Shown here: in pieces, positions 34,259 through 40,046 of the stretch | How positions within the stretch are numbered: position 1 is the stretch's first letter | Layout: each line of letters begins with the position of its first letter | Origin: an uncultured Chryseobacterium sp. | GTDB lineage: Bacteria > Bacteroidota > Bacteroidia > Flavobacteriales > Weeksellaceae | Assembly: GCA_913775525.1 (NCBI GenBank) | Contig: CAJYLH010000013.1 | Span: 1 to 40,046 of the forward strand | Direction: 5' to 3' | DNA: 40,046 nucleotides | The notes under the pieces: model-generated | Database searches by the model: none | What the model was told of the DNA's origin: nothing | Seen by the model: only the letters and a program-made list of their open reading frames with translations | Position numbers and translations under genes: made by a program

Positions 34259-36160
34259 ATGATTTCCCAGCAAGATTTTCAAAAATTAAAATCTGAAACC
34301 CTGAAGTATTTTTGGGGTCACGATAGTTTCAGAGATTCGCAGGAAGAAATCATAGATTCAATTATCAATGAGAAAGACACGCTGGTCCTTCTTCCTACAG
34401 GGGCCGGAAAATCACTTTGCTATCAGTTACCTGCATTATTGAAGGAAGGCACCTGCCTGGTGGTTTCACCGCTCCTTGCACTGATGAAGGATCAGGTAAG
34501 CCAGCTCAAATCCCGTGGGATAGAAGCGGAATACCTGTCCTCGGAACTGGATGAATATGATGCTGAAGCCATTTACAACCGCTGCAAGGAAGGACTGACT
34601 AAACTGCTGTATATTTCACCGGAAAGATTAACCAATACACAGTTCTTACAGAATATAGACATTATTGATCTTTCATTCATTGCGGTGGATGAAGCACACT
34701 GTATTTCAGAATGGGGGCAGGATTTCAGGCCAAGTTACCAGAATATTAAAAACTTCAGGAAAAACAATCCGGATATTCCCTGTATTGCACTAACGGCTAC
34801 AGCGACTCCGAAAGTTTTAGAAGAAATTAAAATCAAGCTGGAACTTAAAAACCCGCAGGTATTTCAAAAAAGTTTCAGACGGGAAAATATAAAAATATTC
34901 ACTGAAGAAGTTTCAGATAAGTTCCAGAGGATTTTTGACATCCTTAAATACACTCAGGAATCGGGAATTATCTATGTACGGACCAGGAAAGAAGCAGAAC
35001 TGCTGACAGAATTCCTCCACAAAAACCAGATGACCCATGTTGATTTCTTTCATGCCGGCCTTACTGCAAAAGAAAAAAACAGGAAGCAGAGTGAATGGAA
35101 TACCAGCAACCGGAATGTCCTGATCTCAACCAATGCTTTCGGAATGGGGATCGATAAAGATAATGTACGTTTTGTGATCCATTATTCTCCTTCGCCTTCC
35201 ATTGAAAATTACTACCAGGAAATAGGAAGATCCGGAAGGGATGGCAAAAACAGTTTTGCCTTCCTGTTATGGAATGACCAGGAACTATCCAACTTTGATC
35301 AGATCCTTAAAAATCAGATCCCGGGGAAAGATGAATTCATCCGGATTGTTACCTACCTCTACTCTATCTTTCAGGTGGCAGAATATGAATTACCGGAAAA
35401 GTCCTTCCAGCTTAACATAAGAGGTATTCAGAATTTCACCCGGCTTTCTTCGGCAAAGATCAAAAATGTACTGAACTTCCTGCATAATCAGGAGCTTATT
35501 TATCATAATGACCATAAAAGCCTTTCTTCACTGCAACTGCTGATAAAACCGGAGGAGATTGAACTGTTGCCCAGAAAAGATGCCTATTTTATAGAACTGA
35601 TGCTCCGTACGGTATCCGGAATTACCACCCATAAAGTATTGTTCAGTGAACAGCAGGTCAGCAATAAGATCGGGGTAGGAATCCCATTGATTAAAGAACG
35701 ACTCAAAGAACTCCAGCAAAAAAATTATCTTGAATATGTGGACGGGGCTTTATCCAGTATAAAGTTCCTTAAAGCACGTGATGAAAGAGCTATAAAAGGT
35801 TTATATTGGAATCTTTTCCAGCACATCCAGAAAAACAAGGTCCAGAAATGGGAAGAGATGAAATTCTACCTGGGAAACAAAAAGCATTGTAAGATGAAAC
35901 TGATTCTGGCCTACTTTGGAGAAAAAGACACAAAAAGCTGTGGACGGTGCTCCGTATGTCAAAAAAACAAACAATCTGTTTTCGGTAAAAATATTGGTGC
36001 TCAGATTGTCAATATCCTCTCAAAGCAACCTTGTACTATAGAAGAATTATCAATCAGGCTGAGTTTTCATCCGAAAGAAAACATTCTGGAAAACCTTATT
36101 TTCCTGCTCGACTCAGGTAAAATCAAAATGTTGAACTTCAGAACGTATACAATAGCTTAA
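34259..36160 (+). CDS. recQ: RecQ-family ATP-dependent DNA helicase
   Basis: A 633-aa 3'-5' DNA helicase acting in recombination and replication-fork repair. Walker A is PTGAGKS with K51, the DEAH box is at D144 (VDEAHCISEWGQDFRPSY), then motifs TATATPKV, IIYVRTRKE, AFGMGIDKDNVRFVIH and QEIGRSGRDG. A zinc-binding region follows (SCGRCSVCQKNK) after a winged-helix part. The HRDC domain is absent: it ends at about 633 aa rather than 700+. Flavobacteria often carry one RecQ with HRDC and a second shorter one like this. Confidence 0.93.
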   Translation: MISQQDFQKLKSETLKYFWGHDSFRDSQEEIIDSIINEKDTLVLLPTGAGKSLCYQLPALLKEGTCLVVSPLLALMKDQVSQLKSRGIEAEYLSSELDEYDAEAIYNRCKEGLTKLLYISPERLTNTQFLQNIDIIDLSFIAVDEAHCISEWGQDFRPSYQNIKNFRKNNPDIPCIALTATATPKVLEEIKIKLELKNPQVFQKSFRRENIKIFTEEVSDKFQRIFDILKYTQESGIIYVRTRKEAELLTEFLHKNQMTHVDFFHAGLTAKEKNRKQSEWNTSNRNVLISTNAFGMGIDKDNVRFVIHYSPSPSIENYYQEIGRSGRDGKNSFAFLLWNDQELSNFDQILKNQIPGKDEFIRIVTYLYSIFQVAEYELPEKSFQLNIRGIQNFTRLSSAKIKNVLNFLHNQELIYHNDHKSLSSLQLLIKPEEIELLPRKDAYFIELMLRTVSGITTHKVLFSEQQVSNKIGVGIPLIKERLKELQQKNYLEYVDGALSSIKFLKARDERAIKGLYWNLFQHIQKNKVQKWEEMKFYLGNKKHCKMKLILAYFGEKDTKSCGRCSVCQKNKQSVFGKNIGAQIVNILSKQPCTIEELSIRLSFHPKENILENLIFLLDSGKIKMLNFRTYTIA

Positions 36161-36223
36161 TTACAGACAGATACTATTCCTGTTTGTCAGCTGACTTCAA
36201 TCTTTACCATGTACAGTTATCCT

Positions 36224-36253
36224 TCATAACTCATCCTTGCTACTCATAACTCA
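36224..36253. repeat. Short direct repeat between recQ and fmt
   Basis: TCATAACTCA occurs at 36224-36233 and again at 36244-36253, 20 bases apart, in a stretch of simple sequence before fmt. It is of the same low-complexity kind seen elsewhere in the window. No gene is seen in 36161-36278. Confidence 0.5.
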
Positions 36254-36266
36254 CAATTGAAAATCT

Positions 36267-36274
36267 TATCTTTG
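36267..36274 (+). promoter_or_regulatory. -7 element of the fmt promoter
   Basis: TATCTTTG, a perfect TAnnTTTG, ends 4 bases before the fmt ATG, so the transcript would be nearly leaderless. A TTG at 36237-36239 is 27 bases upstream of it, longer than usual. Confidence 0.4.
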
Positions 36275-36278
36275 CACC

Positions 36279-37226
36279 ATGAAATCATTAAAAGTAGTTT
36301 TCCTCGGTACTCCGGAGTTTGCTAAAACTTCTCTGGAAGCCATTCATCAGTCCCGGCATGAGGTAGTTGGCGTTGTTACAGTAGCAGATAAAGCAAGTGG
36401 ACGCGGCCAGAAGGTCAACCAGTCACCTGTGAAAATATTTGCTGCGGAGCATCACATTCCTGTGTTTCAGCCTGAGAAACTGAGAAACCCGGAATTTCTG
36501 GAAGAGCTCAGAAAACTTAATGCCGATGTCTTTGTTGTGGTAGCCTTCAGAATGATGCCTAAGGTACTTTTTGAGATGCCGAGAATGGGTACTTTCAACC
36601 TTCATGCTTCCCTGCTTCCGGATTACAGAGGAGCTGCTCCGATCAATTATGCAGTCATTAACGGAGAAGAAAAGACAGGGGCAACCACCTTTTTTATCAA
36701 TGAGAAAATCGATGAAGGAAATATCCTGTTACAGGAAGAGCTGGATATTTTACCCGATGAAAACGCAGGGAACCTTCATGACAGGCTTATGGAAATGGGA
36801 GCCGGACTGGTGGTTAAAACCCTTGATGGACTGGCAGATGAGACCATTCAGGAAAGACCTCAGCCGCAGGTTGAACATCCGAAGAATGCCTATAAAATTT
36901 TTAAGGAAGACACTAAAATCCAATGGGATGCCCCATCCGGCACTGTCCACCAGTTTATTTTAGGCATGTCACCTTATCCTGCTGCGTTTACAACCTTGAA
37001 AATCGGTGATGAGGAGAAAGGGCTTAAAATATTCAGCGGAAAATATGAACATGCAGACCATGACAAAAAAGCCGGTACGCTTGATATCTCAAAAAACAGA
37101 TTGAGCATTTACACACAGGATGGCATCTATTATCCGCAGGAGCTTCAGCTGGAAGGAAAAAAGAGAATGGGAGTAAAAGATTTCCTGAACGGATTCAGAA
37201 ACTTTGAACACATAACAATGGCTTGA
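36279..37226 (+). CDS. fmt: Methionyl-tRNA formyltransferase
   Basis: Fmt (315 aa) formylates the initiator methionyl-tRNA with 10-formyl-tetrahydrofolate. Seen: VFLGTPEFAKTSLEAI, the folate-binding H109 region (NLHASLLPDYRGAAPI), catalytic D145 (INEKIDEGNILLQ), and the C-terminal barrel from about 205. Length is normal. The last five or so codons and the stop lie inside a 23-bp-arm perfect palindrome (37207-37253), which makes the 3' end unusual. Confidence 0.96.
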   Translation: MKSLKVVFLGTPEFAKTSLEAIHQSRHEVVGVVTVADKASGRGQKVNQSPVKIFAAEHHIPVFQPEKLRNPEFLEELRKLNADVFVVVAFRMMPKVLFEMPRMGTFNLHASLLPDYRGAAPINYAVINGEEKTGATTFFINEKIDEGNILLQEELDILPDENAGNLHDRLMEMGAGLVVKTLDGLADETIQERPQPQVEHPKNAYKIFKEDTKIQWDAPSGTVHQFILGMSPYPAAFTTLKIGDEEKGLKIFSGKYEHADHDKKAGTLDISKNRLSIYTQDGIYYPQELQLEGKKRMGVKDFLNGFRNFEHITMA

Positions 37227-37253
37227 GAATTTCTCAAGCCATTGTTATGTGTT
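37207..37253. terminator. 47-nt perfect palindrome at the fmt stop codon
   Basis: Arm 37207-37229 (starting AACACATAACAATGGCTTGA) is the exact reverse complement of 37231-37253, with one base (37230) between. It includes the stop codon TGA of fmt. It would make a long RNA hairpin; there is no T run after it, so it may be a rho-independent-like end, an RNA-stability element, or a mobile-element trace. Confidence 0.5.
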
Positions 37254-37313
37254 GTCAATATTGAATTTGCCTTGCAGGTGAATGGCTAATTTTAAAAATT
37301 AAACTGTAGACAG

Positions 37314-37408
37314 ATTGACAATTGGCATTCTATACATATACATTTTGTAAAAAATCATACTTCCAATTTTACGCCAATGGAAAATTGACAAGCGGAGCAA
37401 ATTGACAA
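37314..37408. repeat. ATTGACAA simple-sequence repeats
   Basis: ATTGACAA occurs at about 37314-37321, 37384-37391 and 37401-37408 in the spacer between fmt and ribB, the last directly before the ribB stop (37423). The stretch resembles ATTGATAA/ATCAATC repeats found inside the propeller gene at 9861-9900. No gene is seen here. Confidence 0.5.
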
Positions 37409-37422
37409 TTCACTATTCATTA

Positions 37423-38544
37423 TTAAAGCTGTACCATTTCAGTAACTTCCACATCGTATCCTCCTACCTGAGGTTTGATATTCGGGTTTTGGGTAATAAC
37501 CTTGAATTTATTGATCCCAAGGTTTTTCAGGATCTGTGTCCCGATGCCGTAATCCCTGTAATTATAAGCCAGTGTAGGATGCTGAACCTGTCCGTCCTGA
37601 TAATTCAGGAACTGCTGTAATTTCCGTAACGTATTTTCTGAATTGGAAACATTATTAATGAAAATGATCGCACCTTTTCCCGCTTCGTTCACCATACTGG
37701 TTACCTTTTCCAACAAAGGCTTTTCACCGTTATTCAGCCTTGTCAAAACATCAAAATAGGAATCGGAAGACTGAACGCGTACCAATACCGGTTCATCAAC
37801 AGTCCATGTACCTTTCGTAAGTGCAAAATGGATCTGATCATTGGAAGTTTCCCTGAATGCGAAGAAATCATACCCTCCGTAAGCCGTGTTCACTTTTCTC
37901 TCTTCAATTCTTTCAATCAGGTTGCCTTTTTTAAGCTGATAATGGATCAGGTCTTCAATAGAAACGATTTTCATATTGTGTTTCTGGGCAAAAGCATACA
38001 AATCCGGCAGCCTGGACATGCTTCCGTCTTCATTCATGATCTCACAAATGACACCGCCTTCTTTCAATCCGGCAAGGCAGGTAAGGTCGATAGCAGCTTC
38101 CGTATGCCCGGCTCTTTTCAGAACGCCACCTTTTCTTGCCCTGAGCGGGAAAATATGGCCGGGACGCATGAAATCTGTCGGTTTGGATTTTTCGTCCATC
38201 AGCGCCAAAATAGTCTTAGCCCTGTCACCGGCAGAAATCCCTGTAGAGGTTCCGTTACCCAGAAGGTCTACAGAGACCGTGAAAGCAGTCTCCTTCGGGT
38301 CACTGCTGCGGCTTACCATGACATCAAGCCCGAGCTCGTCACACCTTTTCTCCGGCAGCGGCATACAGATCAGCCCTCTTCCGTGAACAGCCATAAAGTT
38401 GATCAGCTCCGGAGTAGTGAGTTCGGCAGCACAAAGGAAGTCACCTTCGTTTTCCCTGTCTTCATCATCTACTACAATGATTATTTTACCGTTTTTAAGA
38501 TCTTCTATAGCTTCCGGAATCGTATTCAATTTGATATCTGACAT
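37423..38544 (-). CDS. ribB: DHBP synthase with degenerate GTP cyclohydrolase II half
   Basis: A 373-aa protein. Residues 1-205 are 3,4-dihydroxy-2-butanone-4-phosphate synthase: acidic metal site DDEDRENEGD (about 26-35), DFMRPGHIFPL, RAGHTEAAIDL. This makes the four-carbon unit of riboflavin from ribulose 5-phosphate. Residues 205-373 have the position and fold pattern of RibA, but the HSECLTGD..RCDC zinc-binding cysteines are missing (here VRVQSSDSYFDVLTRLNN) and the RGIGL-type motif is replaced by YNYRDYGIGTQIL. So GTP cyclohydrolase activity is probably lost and another RibA should exist in the genome. It has a good promoter at 38564-38595. No FMN riboswitch is seen. Confidence 0.9.
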   Translation of the reverse strand: MSDIKLNTIPEAIEDLKNGKIIIVVDDEDRENEGDFLCAAELTTPELINFMAVHGRGLICMPLPEKRCDELGLDVMVSRSSDPKETAFTVSVDLLGNGTSTGISAGDRAKTILALMDEKSKPTDFMRPGHIFPLRARKGGVLKRAGHTEAAIDLTCLAGLKEGGVICEIMNEDGSMSRLPDLYAFAQKHNMKIVSIEDLIHYQLKKGNLIERIEERKVNTAYGGYDFFAFRETSNDQIHFALTKGTWTVDEPVLVRVQSSDSYFDVLTRLNNGEKPLLEKVTSMVNEAGKGAIIFINNVSNSENTLRKLQQFLNYQDGQVQHPTLAYNYRDYGIGTQILKNLGINKFKVITQNPNIKPQVGGYDVEVTEMVQL

Positions 38545-38563
38545 TTTTACTTTTTAATTTTCG

Positions 38564-38595
38564 CAAAGATACTTATAAAAAAATGCATCTCCCAA
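38564..38595 (-). promoter_or_regulatory. Promoter of ribB
   Basis: On the minus strand TTG (38593-38595), 21 bases, then TATCTTTG (38564-38571) match the Bacteroidota consensus; 19 bases remain to the start codon. Confidence 0.65.
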
Positions 38596-38612
38596 TTAAT
38601 ATAAACGGTTTA

Positions 38613-39617
38613 TTATACGCCCAATACAGAGTTTTTTGCCTCATTGAAAATATGATAAGACTCAAGCCTTTTCTGATGGTCATAAATATGGGCATTCACC
38701 ATCAGTTCATCTGCTTCAAATCTTTCCTGAAAACTTTTTAACTGGTCTTCAATTTCAGCCTGATTCCCGATAAGCGTGTATTTCAGTTTCTGCAGGACCA
38801 TGGATTTTTCCATTGGTGACCAGATATCATCCATATCCTCTACCGGTGGGGCAAATGGTTTCCGATCATTTCTGATGATATTGATAAATGCCTGATACAG
38901 TGTCGTAGAAATAATACGTGCTTCTTCCGAAGTGGATGCCGCAACTCCGTTGATACAGGCAATAACGTACGGCTGTTTAAGCTGGCGCGATGGCTGGAAG
39001 TGCTGCCTGTAAATTTTAAAGGCCATTTCCATCTGCTCCGGGGCAAAATGTCCGGCAAAAGCGTATGGCAGTCCGAGCTCAGCTGCAAGCCATGCACTGT
39101 CTGTACTGGAACCTAAAATATATAATGGAATATCCAGACCCTCTCCGGGGATAGCCCGGACCATTGCCCCTGAATTTTCTTTTGAAAAATAAGTCTGCAA
39201 CTCAAGGATCTGCCTTGGAAACTGTTCGTTGATCGTCATAGGATTTCTTCCCAGAGCCTGGGCTGTCAAACCGTCTGTTCCCGGAGCCCGTCCCAGTCCC
39301 AGGTCGATCCTACCCGGAAAAAGAGCTTCCAGAGTCCCGAATTGTTCAGCAATAACCAGCGAGCTGTGGTTCGGGAGCATAATACCGCCGGAACCGACTC
39401 TTATTTTTTTTGTCCCATTGGCAATGAAACCAATGAGTACCGAAGTGGCAGAACTGGCAATGCTTTCCATATTATGGTGTTCGGCAAGCCAGAATCTTTT
39501 ATAGTTAAGGTTTTCCGCATAGCTGGCCAGCGATAGACTGTCCTGAAAAGTATCATGGATGGTTTTTCCCTGTTTAACAGGGGCAAGGTCCAGCACGGAT
39601 AATTCAAAATTTTTCAT
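38613..39617 (-). CDS. Luciferase-like (LLM class) flavin monooxygenase
   Basis: A 334-aa TIM-barrel flavoprotein of the bacterial-luciferase superfamily, YhbW-like subgroup. Seen: LSVLDLAPV at the start, [52 protein letters not shown], and [17 protein letters not shown]. Such enzymes use FMNH2 and oxygen on small substrates, but the substrate here is unknown. It is likely its own unit, with a TAGCTTTG box at 39653-39660 on the minus strand, and lies 68 bases upstream of ribB on the same strand, a possible link to flavin supply. Confidence 0.9.
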   Translation of the reverse strand: MKNFELSVLDLAPVKQGKTIHDTFQDSLSLASYAENLNYKRFWLAEHHNMESIASSATSVLIGFIANGTKKIRVGSGGIMLPNHSSLVIAEQFGTLEALFPGRIDLGLGRAPGTDGLTAQALGRNPMTINEQFPRQILELQTYFSKENSGAMVRAIPGEGLDIPLYILGSSTDSAWLAAELGLPYAFAGHFAPEQMEMAFKIYRQHFQPSRQLKQPYVIACINGVAASTSEEARIISTTLYQAFINIIRNDRKPFAPPVEDMDDIWSPMEKSMVLQKLKYTLIGNQAEIEDQLKSFQERFEADELMVNAHIYDHQKRLESYHIFNEAKNSVLGV

Positions 39618-39752
39618 AGTACGCTCAATTTTCTTTTAGAGAAAATATAATGCAAAGCTAAAGCTAATAATCTGCATTAGTTACTTTTTGTAATTGATAG
39701 GATTAATAGTGTGTTTTAGCGAAAAACTATTGACTGATCAACAATGAATTTT

Positions 39753-39766
39753 AGCGGTTAACCGCT
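39753..39766. promoter_or_regulatory. Perfect 14-bp palindrome
   Basis: AGCGGTTAACCGCT is self-complementary over all 14 bases and stands out in an AT-rich spacer. It could be an operator for a dimeric regulator; none is known to me for it. Confidence 0.3.
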
Positions 39767-39846
39767 GTGTAAATCATGTAAAATTATATCTGCATAGGAT
39801 AAAATTGTATATTTAATCTTAATCACTGTGATAACAATTCAGACCT

Positions 39847-39924
39847 ATGAACGCTATCAGAGATTTTCAGGACCAGACCGTTAAAATATTGGATTTCCAG
39901 ACCACTTATCTGGTTATACAATGA
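39847..39924 (+). pseudogene. Short frame, possibly the start of a truncated gene
   Basis: ATG at 39847 opens 25 codons (MNAIRDFQDQTVKILDFQTT plus YLVIQ) ending in TGA. The amino-acid make-up looks protein-like rather than random, and it is followed by sequence of a different kind and by a frame that may be the start of a transposase. It may be the N-terminus of a gene cut by an element. This is a weak call. Confidence 0.25.
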
Positions 39925-39989
39925 AGTCGTCTTGACTTTTGATAAAAAGCTGTTGACATTTTGGAATAAAAAAAGGGATTAGGAAATTT

Positions 39990-40046
39990 GTGTCGCTAAA
40001 CCAAAAAAAATCCCATCCCTTGTACAAAGTACTGAGCAAAGATACA
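39990..40046 (+). CDS. Partial frame running off the window (possible transposase start)
   Basis: A GTG at 39990 opens 19 codons (VSLNQKKSHPLYKVLSKDT) to the last base. GGGATTAGGA at about 39975-39984 could serve as ribosome contact. I do not recognise the family. The other forward frame here has no start codon after TAG at 39980. Because the left edge is an IS end, the right edge may also be an element, but this is a guess. Confidence 0.3.
   Translation, partial: MSLNQKKSHPLYKVLSKDT

Larger units (their letters stand above)
39618..40046. other. Long spacer without a convincing complete gene
   Basis: This 429-base AT-rich stretch holds a TAGCTTTG promoter box (39653-39660, minus), the 14-bp perfect palindrome AGCGGTTAACCGCT (39753-39766), a 25-codon frame at 39847 and an open frame at the right edge. 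No tRNA or other RNA gene was recognised. Confidence 0.6.

Noticed and set aside
37828-38541. A 237-codon open frame opposite ribB
   Set aside because: It mirrors a highly conserved gene and its translation shows no family features; it is a shadow frame.
38545-38612. FMN riboswitch upstream of ribB
   Set aside because: Only 68 bases lie between ribB and the next gene and they are filled by a promoter; no conserved RFN-type sequence or stems are present.
1-40046. CRISPR arrays, tRNA or rRNA genes
   Set aside because: I looked through the spacers for regularly spaced repeats and cloverleaf-like segments and saw none. The short repeats found are irregular and low in complexity.

Overview
The window looks like chromosome of a Chryseobacterium-like member of the Flavobacteriia (Bacteroidota). 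The grounds are several type IX secretion (T9SS) sorting domains, a TonB receptor with a carboxypeptidase-regulatory-like domain, the rpmB-rpmG-DUF4295-ftsY cluster typical of the phylum, promoters of the form TTG-N19..23-TAnnTTTG, and DUF6443/RHS-type giant proteins. This assignment comes from gene content and was not tested by a database search.

Layout. 1-1031 is a complete IS982-family insertion sequence with 12-bp perfect terminal repeats, starting at the first base. 1193-10607 (minus) is an accessory operon: a T9SS-sorted beta-propeller protein, an SpvB/YD-repeat-like secreted protein, a DUF6443/RHS protein, a small membrane protein overlapping it by 4 nt, and a 110-aa acidic protein. 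The part below about 8970 is clearly richer in A+T than the rest. 10873-12406 (minus) holds an orphan NIL-domain-like protein, a YiiX-like papain-fold lipoprotein and a DUF1801 protein. 12523-16128 (plus) holds an aminotransferase, a small lipoprotein, murB and proC.

16340-23043 (plus) is a tight four-gene envelope operon: TonB-dependent receptor, DUF4876 lipoprotein, DUF6850-like outer-membrane barrel and di-haem cytochrome-c peroxidase. Its gaps are 20, 27 and 3 nt. It looks like an uptake or redox module whose substrate is unknown. Convergent to it is a VanZ-family protein, then lnt (plus) and a T9SS FG-GAP protein (minus) that share a bidirectional terminator.

27246-29223 is housekeeping: rpmB, rpmG, a DUF4295 protein, ftsY and a GlsB/YeaQ-like membrane protein. 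sppA (minus) and folK (plus) diverge. Two tandem OmpA-like paralogues follow, the first without the peptidoglycan-binding domain. Then come recQ, fmt (ending inside a 47-nt perfect palindrome), ribB with a degenerate RibA half, and a luciferase-like monooxygenase. The last 429 bases hold no convincing complete gene. An open GTG-started frame runs off the right edge and may be the start of another element.

The two places most likely to hold little-described biology are the RHS/YD/T9SS operon and the TonB-DUF4876-DUF6850-peroxidase operon. No tRNA, rRNA or CRISPR array was seen.
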